A stretch of 36,185 nt of DNA, taken from Fibrobacterota bacterium (GTDB lineage Bacteria; Fibrobacterota; Fibrobacteria; UBA11236). The notes below the pieces were generated by a model that did no database searches, was not told the origin of the DNA, and was given only the letters and a program-made list of their open reading frames with translations. Position 1 is the first letter of the stretch. The number at the start of each line of letters is the position of its first letter. The stretch spans positions 1 to 36,185 of the forward strand of contig JAQBPO010000034.1 of assembly GCA_028287465.1 (NCBI GenBank). The letters run 5' to 3'. Below are positions 25,501-33,425 of the stretch, piece by piece. A program made the position numbers and the translations under genes.

Positions 25501-26054
25501 GCGCCTTCCGGCGCGGCCGCGGCGGCGGGGCCCGCGTGGAGATGGGCGAAGCCATTTCCTTCGAGGACGTCCTCACCGTCATGACCGTCCTGCTGCTCCT
25601 GCGCCTGGTATTCATGGTGCCCCTGGTCAACCTGGACAAGGCCAAGACCATCGCGGCCCGCGCGGACAAGTACTGGTCCCTGCAGGCGCTTTACGTCCTG
25701 ACCCATGGCGGGGACTCGACCCGGGTCCAGCCTTACCGCACCGCCTTCGGCCTGGAAGGGAAGGCGTCCATGGTCAGCGAATCGGGGAACGGGAAGACGG
25801 TCTTCCTGGAAGCCGCGGCTTCCGACAGCACCCTGACCGTCCTCCGCCACGATCCCGAAACCGGAAGCTTCATCTCCATGAACGTGGCGGGGCAAGGGCA
25901 TTCCGTAAGCTTCCGCCGCGGCAAACTCATCTGGAGCAAGGACGAAGCGGAGTGGTTCCCGGCCTCGGACAGCGTCGACTACGGTACGCGTCAGGAGAGC
26001 AGGGAGATGGAACGGGGATTCAGGGAGTGGACGAAGGCGAAGAGGGGTTATTAG
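25497..26054 (+). CDS. ExbD/TolR-like single-pass membrane protein (divergent)
   Basis: A 185-residue protein with a basic N-terminus (RRGRGGGAR), one membrane segment (about 24-44) and a soluble, presumably periplasmic, domain rich in beta-strand residues. The start of the segment, ISFEDVLTVMTVLLLLRLVFMV, mirrors the ExbD/TolR pattern in which an Asp at the head of the helix carries protons; here Asp24 would be that residue. An Arg (36) inside the helix is unusual. The GTG start at 25497 overlaps the stop of the ExbB-like gene (GTGA) and has GAGGA about 6 nt upstream, so the pair is translationally coupled, as expected of channel subunits. The C-terminal domain is not recognisably ExbD, so family membership is inferred from the segment and the context. 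Confidence 0.6.
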   Translation: MSAFRRGRGGGARVEMGEAISFEDVLTVMTVLLLLRLVFMVPLVNLDKAKTIAARADKYWSLQALYVLTHGGDSTRVQPYRTAFGLEGKASMVSESGNGKTVFLEAAASDSTLTVLRHDPETGSFISMNVAGQGHSVSFRRGKLIWSKDEAEWFPASDSVDYGTRQESREMERGFREWTKAKRGY

Positions 26055-26080
26055 GTCGCATGGAGCGTAGAAGAGAAAAC

Positions 26081-26224
26081 TTTTGAAAATCGCAAATCGA
26101 AAATGAAAATTGAAACCAGCATGACGAAGAAGAAGGATTTCCGCGTAGCCTACGGGATACGTCCGCAAGCAATCGGGCTTTCCTCCAATTTGCATTTTTC
26201 AATTTTCGATTCTCAATTTGCAAA
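26081..26224. repeat. AT-rich imperfect inverted repeat overlapping a gene start
   Basis: Two AT-rich arms of about 35-40 nt (26081-26115 and 26185-26224) are imperfect reverse complements; the best part is ATCGAAAAT...(26096 on) against the complement of 26195-26210. The arms flank about 70 nt of GC-richer sequence that holds a small palindrome (CGTAGCCTACG). The composition differs sharply from the surrounding GC-rich genes. This resembles a small intergenic repeat or MITE-like element. It covers the presumed start of the next gene. Confidence 0.6.
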
Positions 26225-28583
26225 ACTCCTCCTCTGTTCCCTGCTTTTCACGATGGCCGCATCGGCCAAAAACGGTTCCGAACCCCTCAACCACTACGGC
26301 CTCACGACCCTCCAGGACACCGCAATCGGCGTCAAGCTGCAGGGCCGCTTCAAGGCCAAGGGCCAGCCCGTCTTCCTGATCCACGACCCCAACCTGGGCC
26401 TGATGCAGGGGGATATCATGCGCTTCCAGGACAAGGCCGTGCTGGTGGACGCGGACGTATGGCAGACCCTGAACGACGAAGGCGCCCTGGGACGGCTCAA
26501 GGTGGCGCCGATGGTCAGGGTGCAGGCCAAGGCCACCGTCCCCGCCTGGGAGACCCGCTCCAAGCTGGTCACGGGCCTGCGCGAGAAGAAGGCGTACCAG
26601 CTGGGCGCGGAGCTGCTGAAGATCCTGGAGGAGACTTTCGGGGGCGTTCCGACGCGGCAGCAGATGGCCATCGTCTTCGATGGATCCAGCCTCGTCCTGA
26701 TGGCGCCGGACGAGTTCCTGGATCAGCTGAAGTATGCGACGGTCCGGCGCGTGCCTCCCGCGGGCAAGCCCCAGTTCCTCTCCCCGCCCCCGGGCCGGAT
26801 GTTCGCAGGGCAACCCTTCCGGTGGCAGGCGTGGGCCGCGGATCCGGCCGAACCCGCCGGCATGCTGCGCTATTCCCTGTTCGGCGATCTCCCAAAAGGC
26901 CTGGCCTGGGACGCGGCCTCCCACACCCTCATCGGGGCGCCGGAATCCGAGGGCCAATGGCGCGTCACGGCCGAGGCCCGCAACAATTCGGGAACATACG
27001 ACACCATGGGCTTCAACCTGACCGTACGCCGCAACGTGGCGCCGGCCCTGGCCCATGGGCCCAAGCCGGTGGCGGTGGCGGGACAGATGTGGAGCTACCG
27101 GGCCGAGGCGGTGGATCCGGATCATGAAGGGTCGGACATCCGCATCTCGGCCCTGAAGATGCCCTACGGAATGGAATTCGATTCCACCGCCAGGCTTTTC
27201 AAATGGTATCCGCCGGACAGCGCGGTAGGGCGGAACCTGGAATTGGCCTTACGCCTGGAGGATCCCGCCGGAGGCAGGACCGACAGCGTCTTCCCCCTCA
27301 AGGTCATCCCGGCTTCGGACATGCTGTGGAGCGAAGGGATCAAGCCCACCCTGCCCTGGGACACCTTGAACCAAGGGAAGACCTATACGTGGGAGGCGGG
27401 CGCTTCCGCCATGGCCTGGGCCCAACAAGGCATCACCCTGGCGGATGTGAGCGGCCCGGACTTCACCGGGTTCCGCGAAGGATCCCTGACCCTGAGGCCC
27501 ATGGCCGCCGGGACCCTGGTGCTGACCTTCGCGTTCGATGTCCAAGGCAAACGCCTGGAGCAGACGGTGCAATTGCCCGTGCGGCCGGACCTGGCCCCAC
27601 GCTTCGCGAGCGAAGTGGGCGCCTGGCGTTTGCGAACCGGGCAACCGGCGAGCTACCGTCCCGTGGCGGTCGACGGGGAGGGCGATCCCGTTACCATGCG
27701 GGCCGAATCCCAGGATGGGCAGCTCTCGTGGGACGGGCAGCGCTTGCTGTTGGCGCCGGAGGCCCCGGGAACCTACGCCGCGCGCCTGATCGCTTCCGAT
27801 CCGGCCGGGCACCTCGCGGGACAATGGGTTTCCTATAAAGTGGAGCGGGCGGAGCGCCCCACGGCGTGGTTCCTGGAGAACCGCATCCAGGGCGGCATCA
27901 GCACCTGGGCGGTGACGGCGGATTTCGGCACGGGCCGCATGGGGATCTTCACGCCCAACCTGGATCGCATCGGCGTCAAAGGCGTCAGCGGGGCACGCAT
28001 GTGGCCTTACCTGTTCTTCGGCGGGAACCTGATGGGCCGAGCGAACGAGAACCGGGGCAGGCGCCTGTGGATCGATGCCGGGCTCACCATGCGCATGCCG
28101 GACGAGAAAGTCGCCACCGGCGGCGTGTTCGGAAGGCTGACGGGGGAATGGACCTTCCCGGGCCAGGCCTTGGGCAAAATCGAATTCGAGATGCAAGGCC
28201 ACGTGAACCAGGCCTTGGTCGTGGCCGATACGTCCAACCTCCAGGTGATTTACGGCGATGCGATCCTGCAATTGGCCCAGGACTTCAACCGGGTCATCGA
28301 CGGCATCATCCAGGAAGCCACGGACAAGGAAAACATGGTCCTGTATACCCGCCTGGAAGCCTGGAGCCGCCTGGGCGCGGGCTTCTGGGCCGGACCCGGA
28401 ATCTGGCGCGAAGAGATCCCCAACGCCCACAAATATTACCAACGCCTGGGGGGCGGCCTCCGGTACCAGTCCCGCTTGGGCGAGGCCATCGCCGCCAACA
28501 GCCTCCGGGTGGGATGGGGCGCCGGCGGGGCGGGATGGAGCGTCTACTGGACCGGACGGGTCTCCATCTATTCTCCCTTCTGA
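26103..28583 (+). CDS. Large exported protein with Ig-like (putative-Ig/cadherin-like) repeats and barrel-like C-terminus
   Basis: The product is up to 826 residues. The signal segment is residues about 41-55 (LLLCSLLFTMAASA-K), unusually far from the first ATG, because about 40 residues are encoded by the inverted repeat at 26081-26224; no ribosome-binding site precedes any ATG here, so the start is uncertain. After an N-terminal domain (60-215) come three or four Ig-like repeats of the putative-Ig type (about 218-310, 312-410, 420-510, 515-590; motifs such as PKGLAWDAASHTLIGAP and PYGMEFDSTARLFKWYPP). The last 240 residues have alternating strands, many Gly/Trp/Tyr and a terminal Phe (SIYSPF), as in outer-membrane barrels. 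It closes the ExbB/ExbD-like operon and is probably its outer-membrane partner. Confidence 0.7.
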   Translation: MKIETSMTKKKDFRVAYGIRPQAIGLSSNLHFSIFDSQFAKLLLCSLLFTMAASAKNGSEPLNHYGLTTLQDTAIGVKLQGRFKAKGQPVFLIHDPNLGLMQGDIMRFQDKAVLVDADVWQTLNDEGALGRLKVAPMVRVQAKATVPAWETRSKLVTGLREKKAYQLGAELLKILEETFGGVPTRQQMAIVFDGSSLVLMAPDEFLDQLKYATVRRVPPAGKPQFLSPPPGRMFAGQPFRWQAWAADPAEPAGMLRYSLFGDLPKGLAWDAASHTLIGAPESEGQWRVTAEARNNSGTYDTMGFNLTVRRNVAPALAHGPKPVAVAGQMWSYRAEAVDPDHEGSDIRISALKMPYGMEFDSTARLFKWYPPDSAVGRNLELALRLEDPAGGRTDSVFPLKVIPASDMLWSEGIKPTLPWDTLNQGKTYTWEAGASAMAWAQQGITLADVSGPDFTGFREGSLTLRPMAAGTLVLTFAFDVQGKRLEQTVQLPVRPDLAPRFASEVGAWRLRTGQPASYRPVAVDGEGDPVTMRAESQDGQLSWDGQRLLLAPEAPGTYAARLIASDPAGHLAGQWVSYKVERAERPTAWFLENRIQGGISTWAVTADFGTGRMGIFTPNLDRIGVKGVSGARMWPYLFFGGNLMGRANENRGRRLWIDAGLTMRMPDEKVATGGVFGRLTGEWTFPGQALGKIEFEMQGHVNQALVVADTSNLQVIYGDAILQLAQDFNRVIDGIIQEATDKENMVLYTRLEAWSRLGAGFWAGPGIWREEIPNAHKYYQRLGGGLRYQSRLGEAIAANSLRVGWGAGGAGWSVYWTGRVSIYSPF

Positions 28584-28667
28584 CCCTGGACCTGGCCCCG
28601 GCCCGCCGGTCACCGTTTTCCGCCCCATTCCGCGCCGTTTTCCGGGTGATTCGCAAAAATCAACGAA

Positions 28668-28697
28668 TTGAAGCGCTTATGGAGGATTTCGTACAAT
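28668..28697 (+). promoter_or_regulatory. Candidate promoter of the sialate O-acetylesterase gene
   Basis: TTGAAG (28668-28673), an 18-nt spacer and TACAAT (28692-28697, 5/6 to the -10 consensus) lie about 50 nt before the ATG at 28748, in a locally AT-richer 165-bp spacer. Confidence 0.5.
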
Positions 28698-28747
28698 CGC
28701 GCCTCCGGTTCCGCTCTATATTTAGGACCTAAGTGGGGGTCCAGAAC

Positions 28748-30301
28748 ATGTCGAGATTTTTCCGCCGCACCGGGCCGTTGATCGTTTTATCCATCCTCGT
28801 CGCGGGCGCGCGCGCCGGCGCCGACGTAAGCCTGCCCGCCAAGGGCTTTTCCGACAATATGGTCCTCCAACGCGGCATGGCCGCGCCCGTATGGGGCACG
28901 GCCTCCGCCGGGGAGGACGTAACCTTGACGTTCCGGGGCAAGGACGTGGCGGTCAAGGCCGGGACGGACGGCAAGTGGACCGCGAAGGTCGAAACCGGCG
29001 CCGCGGGCGGGCCCTTCGAACTGGTCCTCAAGGGCAAGAACACCCTCACCCTCAAGAACGTCATGGTCGGCGACGTATGGCTGGCCGGCGGCCAATCCAA
29101 CATGGAGTTCACCATGAAGGGCATCGGGGGCGCCAATCTCGATTCCGCCAAGCTCGCGGATTTCCCGGACATCCGCCTGATGACCTTCCGCGCGGACGGC
29201 AAGTGGCATCCTTGCGATACGGGTTCGGTCCTGAACTTCTCGGCCACGGCCTATTATTTCGCCAAGATGGTGCATCAGACCCAGAAGATCCCCATCGGCG
29301 TGATCTCGAGCAATGTGGGCGGGACCGAAGTGGAGCGCTGGATGGATTCCAGCGCGCTCAGGGAAGTGCTGCCCAACGACACGGACATGATGAACGGGGA
29401 TCTGTACCGGGCCAACATCGCTCCCCTGATCCCGTACGGTCTGAAGGGAGCCATCTGGTACCAGGGCGAAAGCGACGCCTCCGGCGCGGGACGCAATCCC
29501 CACCCCACCTGGATCGCCCCCAACTACGCCAGGCACTTCGGGGCCATGATCAAGGGATGGCGCCGCCAGTGGAATCAGGGGGACTTTCCCTTCTATTTCG
29601 TGCAACTCGCGAACCACATGGCGGTGCAGACCAATCCCGCCGAGGAAAGCAATTGGGCCGTAGTGCGCGAGATGCAGCGGCTGACCCTGGCGCTGCCCCA
29701 GACCCATATGGCCGTGGCCATCGATATCGGCGAAGCGGCGGACATCCATCCAAAGGACAAATGGGACGTGGGCAAGCGCTTGGCCCTGGGCGCGCGGGCC
29801 CTGGCGTACGGGGAGAAGAACCTCGCCTATAACGGACCGCTGTTCAGGACCAAGTCGGTCCGGGGGAGCTCGGTCCGCTGCGTATTCTGGGGGGCGGAAA
29901 GCGGCCTCAAGGCCAAGGACGGCGGCAAGCTCACGGGCTTCGCCGTGGCGGGTTCGGACAATAAATGGGTCTGGGCGGACGCGGCCATCGATAAGGATAC
30001 CGTCATCGTTTCGAGCGCCACGGTCTCTTCCCCGCTGAAGGTGCGCTATGGCTGGGCCAACAACCCCACCTGCAACCTCTATAACGGCGTGGGCCTGCCC
30101 GCCTCGCCTTTCCAGACGGACGGCGCGCAATTGCCCGTGGCGCTGGCTCCGGCACGCACCGCCTCCGGCAGGCTTACCTTGAGGGCCTCGACGGAAATCG
30201 TGGATGCGGTGGGCCGTTCGCTCGAACTCCCCGCCGGCGCCTCGCGCGTTTCCGGCATGGGCCCGAAAGCGACCTTGGCCTTCCCCATCCCGGGGAAATG
30301 A
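28748..30301 (+). CDS. Secreted sialate O-acetylesterase (SASA family)
   Basis: Predicted exported esterase of 517 residues that removes O-acetyl groups from sugars; in polysaccharide degraders relatives act on acetylated xylan or other glycans. The ATG at 28748 is chosen over the GTG at 28733 because GGGGGT lies 7 nt upstream and it gives a clean signal peptide (RRTGPLIVLSILVAGARA-G). An N-terminal beta-sandwich (about 30-105; FSDNMVLQRGMAAPVWG) is typical of the family. The SGNH-type catalytic domain has the nucleophile in GGQSNMEF (near 120), an oxyanion block GAIWYQGESDA, and the Asp/His pair in IGEAADIHP (near 335-343). A C-terminal beta domain follows (390-515). The gene stands alone with its own candidate promoter. 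Confidence 0.92.
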   Translation: MSRFFRRTGPLIVLSILVAGARAGADVSLPAKGFSDNMVLQRGMAAPVWGTASAGEDVTLTFRGKDVAVKAGTDGKWTAKVETGAAGGPFELVLKGKNTLTLKNVMVGDVWLAGGQSNMEFTMKGIGGANLDSAKLADFPDIRLMTFRADGKWHPCDTGSVLNFSATAYYFAKMVHQTQKIPIGVISSNVGGTEVERWMDSSALREVLPNDTDMMNGDLYRANIAPLIPYGLKGAIWYQGESDASGAGRNPHPTWIAPNYARHFGAMIKGWRRQWNQGDFPFYFVQLANHMAVQTNPAEESNWAVVREMQRLTLALPQTHMAVAIDIGEAADIHPKDKWDVGKRLALGARALAYGEKNLAYNGPLFRTKSVRGSSVRCVFWGAESGLKAKDGGKLTGFAVAGSDNKWVWADAAIDKDTVIVSSATVSSPLKVRYGWANNPTCNLYNGVGLPASPFQTDGAQLPVALAPARTASGRLTLRASTEIVDAVGRSLELPAGASRVSGMGPKATLAFPIPGK

Positions 30302-30326
30302 ACCCGGTCCCGAAAATACGGAAATG

Positions 30327-30354
30327 AAAAAACCGGTCCGGGAAACCGGGCCGG
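30327..30354 (-). terminator. Intrinsic terminator of the minus-strand pil-rsmD-coaD-rhomboid unit
   Basis: CCGGTCCGG (30333-30341) pairs with CCGGGCCGG (30346-30354) around a GAAA loop, with one wobble pair. On the minus strand the stem runs into six T (complement of AAAAAA at 30327-30332). On the plus strand no T-run follows, so the signal is directional. It lies 45 nt beyond the rhomboid stop. Confidence 0.82.
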
Positions 30355-30399
30355 CCTCGCAATCGGACCTGGCCCGGAGGGCCATCCGCGCCGGCCGGG

Positions 30400-31242
30400 C
30401 TATTGCCGCTTGCGGTACTCGTCGAGGCTGATGACCTTGCCCTTGGCCTTACGCTTCATCTCGCTCGCGCGCTCCAGCTTGTCCTTCTCTTCCTTGGACA
30501 AGGAGCCCATTCCCGTCTGGGAGATCTTCTTGAGGATGGGATCGATGTCGACCATGACCTGGCCGAGCTCCTCTTCCGATTTCCGGACCGCCTTCTGCAT
30601 CTTGACCGCCTTGCGGCTCTTCAACCGCGAAAAAACCCGGACGCCCCGGTCCTCGAACATGAAATACAGCCAGGCGAAAACGGCCCCTCCGAGATGCGTG
30701 ATATGGGCGATGCGATCGTTGGACAGGATGGACAGGAGCTCGATGGCGCCGAAGATGATGACGGCGTACCTGGCCTGGACCGGGAACAGGAACAGGATGA
30801 GGAATTGCTGGGTGGGGAAGAATTTCGCGAAGGCGAACATCAGGCCGAACAGGGCCCCCGAGGCGCCGATGACCGTGGTGGGATTGTCCGTGACGGTATA
30901 GAAGATCAGGGAGCACAATCCGGAAAAGATGCCGGTGCTGAGGTAGAACCACCAGAATTTCCGCTCGCCCATGGCTTCCACCAGGGGCGTGCCAAACATC
31001 CACAGGATGAGCATGTTGATGAGGATATGCAGGAAGGGGGCGTTCAGATCGTGGACGAACAGGTAGGTTCCCAGGCGCCACACTTCCCAATTGTGGATGG
31101 TGCGCACGGGATCGAGGGCGAGCCATTCGCGCACGTAGACGCCGTCGGTCGCCAGGTCGATCAGGAACAGGGCCACGTTGGCGATCAGGAGGATCCTGAT
31201 GGCTCGCGGCAAGGTTCCCGTGGGGGTGAATCCGTATGACAT
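30400..31242 (-). CDS. Rhomboid-family intramembrane serine protease
   Basis: A 280-residue polytopic membrane protease that cleaves within or next to transmembrane helices of its substrates. Six hydrophobic segments occupy residues 14-205. The signatures are HILINM (72-77) in TM2, GASGALFGL with nucleophile Ser128, and HITHLGG with catalytic His183, so it is predicted to be active. The C-terminal 75 residues are a basic/acidic cytoplasmic tail (KKISQTGMGSLSKEEKDKLERA, DEYRKRQ), as in many rhomboid-like proteins of this type. Its ATG lies 44 nt downstream of the coaD stop with AGGGA just before it. It is the last gene of the unit and is closed by a terminator. Confidence 0.93.
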   Translation of the reverse strand: MSYGFTPTGTLPRAIRILLIANVALFLIDLATDGVYVREWLALDPVRTIHNWEVWRLGTYLFVHDLNAPFLHILINMLILWMFGTPLVEAMGERKFWWFYLSTGIFSGLCSLIFYTVTDNPTTVIGASGALFGLMFAFAKFFPTQQFLILFLFPVQARYAVIIFGAIELLSILSNDRIAHITHLGGAVFAWLYFMFEDRGVRVFSRLKSRKAVKMQKAVRKSEEELGQVMVDIDPILKKISQTGMGSLSKEEKDKLERASEMKRKAKGKVISLDEYRKRQ

Positions 31243-31286
31243 GTTCCCTATTTTCCGAATACTTCGCTATGAAATCGATACCCCGC

Positions 31287-31850
31287 TCAAGACTTCTTGG
31301 CGCGGGGTTTGGTTTTTTTCGGGAGTTTGGCTCGCCCTTTGGGCGGAACGACCGTTTGGATCGGAGCATGGGGGGCGCCGAGCTTCTTGCGGAGCTTTGC
31401 CTCCACCGCATGCGGCACGAATTCCGATACCGACCCGCCCAGGGCCGCGATTTCGCGGATCACGCTGGAGTTCAGGTAGGTGTATTGCTCGCTGGGCATC
31501 AGGTAGACCGTTTCGCAACCGGGGTCCAGCTTCTTGTTCATCAGGGCCATCTGGAATTCGTATTCGAAATCGCTGACGGCGCGCAGGCCGCGGATGACCA
31601 CCTCGGCGCCGAATCGGCGCAGGCAATCCACGGTAAGGCCTTCGAAGGAGGAGACATGCACATTGGGCAGATGCAACGTGCAATCCCGGATCAGCTCCAA
31701 GCGTTCGGACAAGCTGAACAAGGTGTTCTTGCGCACGTTGACGGCTACCACCACTTGGACCTCTTCAAAAAGGAGGGCGGCTCGGCTGAGGATGTCCAAG
31801 TGCCCATTCGTGATGGGGTCGAACGTTCCCGGGTATATGGCTTTGACCAA
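31287..31850 (-). CDS. coaD: Phosphopantetheine adenylyltransferase
   Basis: Converts 4'-phosphopantetheine and ATP to dephospho-CoA, the fourth step of coenzyme A synthesis, in the cytosol. The TTG at 31850 is chosen as start because GAAGGGG lies 6 nt upstream and the protein then begins as the family does (VKAIYPGTFDPITNGH); a longer reading from TTG at 31883 adds 11 unconserved residues. Residues are 187. The nucleotidyltransferase motif TNGH (14-17) and the C-terminal block YTYLNSSVIREIAALGG are intact. The basic tail (KGRAKLPKKTKPRAKKS) is longer than usual. rsmD lies directly upstream, a pairing common in bacteria, and the carrier-protein operon elsewhere in this window would need the product's pathway. 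Confidence 0.96.
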   Translation of the reverse strand: MVKAIYPGTFDPITNGHLDILSRAALLFEEVQVVVAVNVRKNTLFSLSERLELIRDCTLHLPNVHVSSFEGLTVDCLRRFGAEVVIRGLRAVSDFEYEFQMALMNKKLDPGCETVYLMPSEQYTYLNSSVIREIAALGGSVSEFVPHAVEAKLRKKLGAPHAPIQTVVPPKGRAKLPKKTKPRAKKS

Positions 31851-31902
31851 TCCTGCCCCTTCTGAATAAAATACCGTTCTCAAGGACCCAGAGCTAAATA
31901 TA

Positions 31903-32451
31903 CTACGTAAAAAACGCCAGCCCCGATTCCCCGTACTTCTTCAACTTGGCCGCTTGATCCAGCCAGGCCGGGGGGTTACGCGAGGGAAACTGGATGATAC
32001 CGGTTCCGCCCGGGCCCAGCAGGCCCGAAACCAGGTCCTTCAAGCCTGAAAAATCATGGTCGAAAGGGGGATCGGCGAAAACGAAATCGAAAGCGCGCCC
32101 CTCTTCCCGCATGCGTCGGCCGAAGGCGGTGGCATCGGATTTGACCAGGTTTGCCTTTCCGGCATCCGGGCCATTGCCCAGGACGGAAGCGCAATTCGCC
32201 TTCAGAAGCAGCCAGGATTGCGCGTGGTTTTCCACCAGGATGGATTCGCGGGCTCCGCGGCTCAAGGCCTCCAGGCCGACGGCCCCGGAACCGGCGTACA
32301 GATCGACGAAGGTCGCATCCAGGATGGTTTCCCCGAGGGAACTGAAGAGGGCTTCCCGGACCTTGCCGGAAGTGGGGCGGATCACCTGGGCACGGGTATC
32401 CGTGGACAGCTTCCTGCCCTTGTATTCGCCGCCGGTGATGATGACGCCCAT
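31903..32451 (-). CDS. rsmD: 16S rRNA (guanine-966-N2)-methyltransferase
   Basis: Methylates G966 of 16S rRNA in the assembled 30S particle. The ATG at 32451 gives 182 residues and the standard RsmD start (MGVIITGGEYKGRKL); the frame is open further upstream but that part overlaps pilN and is not conserved. Motifs: RPTSGKVREALFSSL, the SAM-binding DLYAGSGAVGLEALSRGA (near 49-66), and the catalytic ADPPF near 127. It sits between pilN (32-nt gap) and coaD (52-nt gap). No clear ribosome-binding site precedes it. Confidence 0.95.
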   Translation of the reverse strand: MGVIITGGEYKGRKLSTDTRAQVIRPTSGKVREALFSSLGETILDATFVDLYAGSGAVGLEALSRGARESILVENHAQSWLLLKANCASVLGNGPDAGKANLVKSDATAFGRRMREEGRAFDFVFADPPFDHDFSGLKDLVSGLLGPGGTGIIQFPSRNPPAWLDQAAKLKKYGESGLAFFT

Positions 32452-32483
32452 GCGTGGAGAGTGGGGCCCGGATTCGTCCGGGA

Positions 32484-33425
32484 TCAGGGTCCGACGTAAG
32501 CGGCGATATCCATCTCCGCGTTCACCTTCTCGTCGCCGCGGGCCATCATGGCGAACTTGATGAAGCCGAGGTTTGACTTGGCTTCCTTGAGATCGGTAAT
32601 GAGATCCTGCATCTGCTGGAAGCTGCAATCGCCCTTTATCGCATACACGTTCTTCTTCAGGGTCCCGGTGGATGTGGAACTGATCAGCTTGGGTTCGTTC
32701 AAGCGGATCCCCAGATTCGCGGCCACGGTCTTCAACTGCTTGAGTTCGGCAGGCAGCTTGGCTTTGGGGATGGTATGGTCGGGCGGGGTCTGGATATAAT
32801 CGAAGGGGAACTTGACCGTCCCGAAGAAGGAGAACTCCTTCGCCTTCCCGTGGGTACCGGCCGGTACGTTCAATCCGGGCCGGATGCTTGCGCCCGCGAG
32901 GCCGGACAGGCCTTTCTGGAACTGCTGCAATTGCTGCTCGTCCGCCGCCAGGCCATGCACGTAGAAGTCGCCGGGGGGCGAGAAGATGAAATTGGCGAAG
33001 CCGATATCCGGGGGCGTGACCGACTTGATGTCCTTGAGGATCCGGTTCGAGGCGTAATATTGCAGTTCGATCTTCTCGGAAGGGACGAGGTCCGCATAGT
33101 TGGTCTCGAGGTTCTGCTGATCCGGGTTATCCTGGATGTCCCGGACGGTCTCTTCAACCGCTTGCGAGGTGACGCGCTTGGGATGCGGATTCTCCTGCTC
33201 CGTCGGCCGGGGCACCGGAGGGGCCTTGGTCTGCTCGGTCTTCCCCTCGTGAGCGACCATGCCTCCGAAAAGGGAAGGGAATTGCAGGACGGCGATGGCC
33301 AGCACCGCCACCAGGACGAGTCCGCCCAGGATGAGCATGGACTTCCTCCCGCGTCCCGGCGGTTCCTCGAGGATCAATGGGAGCGCTTGGGGCTCCAAAG
33401 GCTTGAGCAGGTTGATCCTGATCAT
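32484..33425 (-). CDS. pilN: Type IV pilus assembly PilN-like protein
   Basis: A 313-residue bitopic inner-membrane protein. It begins MIRINLL, the conserved cytoplasmic tail by which PilN binds PilM, followed by one membrane helix (about 29-52). A Pro/Thr/Gln/Glu-rich linker (60-100) and a periplasmic region follow. The latter may correspond to two PilN/PilO ferredoxin-like folds (about 105-210 and 225-313), as it is longer than a normal PilN (near 190 residues); a PilN-PilO merger is possible. In known systems PilM/N/O/P form the alignment complex linking the inner-membrane motor to the PilQ secretin. Its start directly abuts the pilM stop. No pilO, pilP or pilQ follows. Confidence 0.68.
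   Translation of the reverse strand: MIRINLLKPLEPQALPLILEEPPGRGRKSMLILGGLVLVAVLAIAVLQFPSLFGGMVAHEGKTEQTKAPPVPRPTEQENPHPKRVTSQAVEETVRDIQDNPDQQNLETNYADLVPSEKIELQYYASNRILKDIKSVTPPDIGFANFIFSPPGDFYVHGLAADEQQLQQFQKGLSGLAGASIRPGLNVPAGTHGKAKEFSFFGTVKFPFDYIQTPPDHTIPKAKLPAELKQLKTVAANLGIRLNEPKLISSTSTGTLKKNVYAIKGDCSFQQMQDLITDLKEAKSNLGFIKFAMMARGDEKVNAEMDIAAYVGP

Noticed and set aside
28787-30385. 532-codon minus-strand frame opposite the sialate esterase
   Set aside because: It is antisense to intact GQSNM and DIHP catalytic motifs and crosses a minus-strand terminator; it is a codon-bias shadow.
31851-31883. N-terminal extension of CoaD from TTG at 31883
   Set aside because: It adds 11 unconserved residues before the family start, while a good ribosome site (GAAGGGG) sits inside it just ahead of the TTG at 31850.
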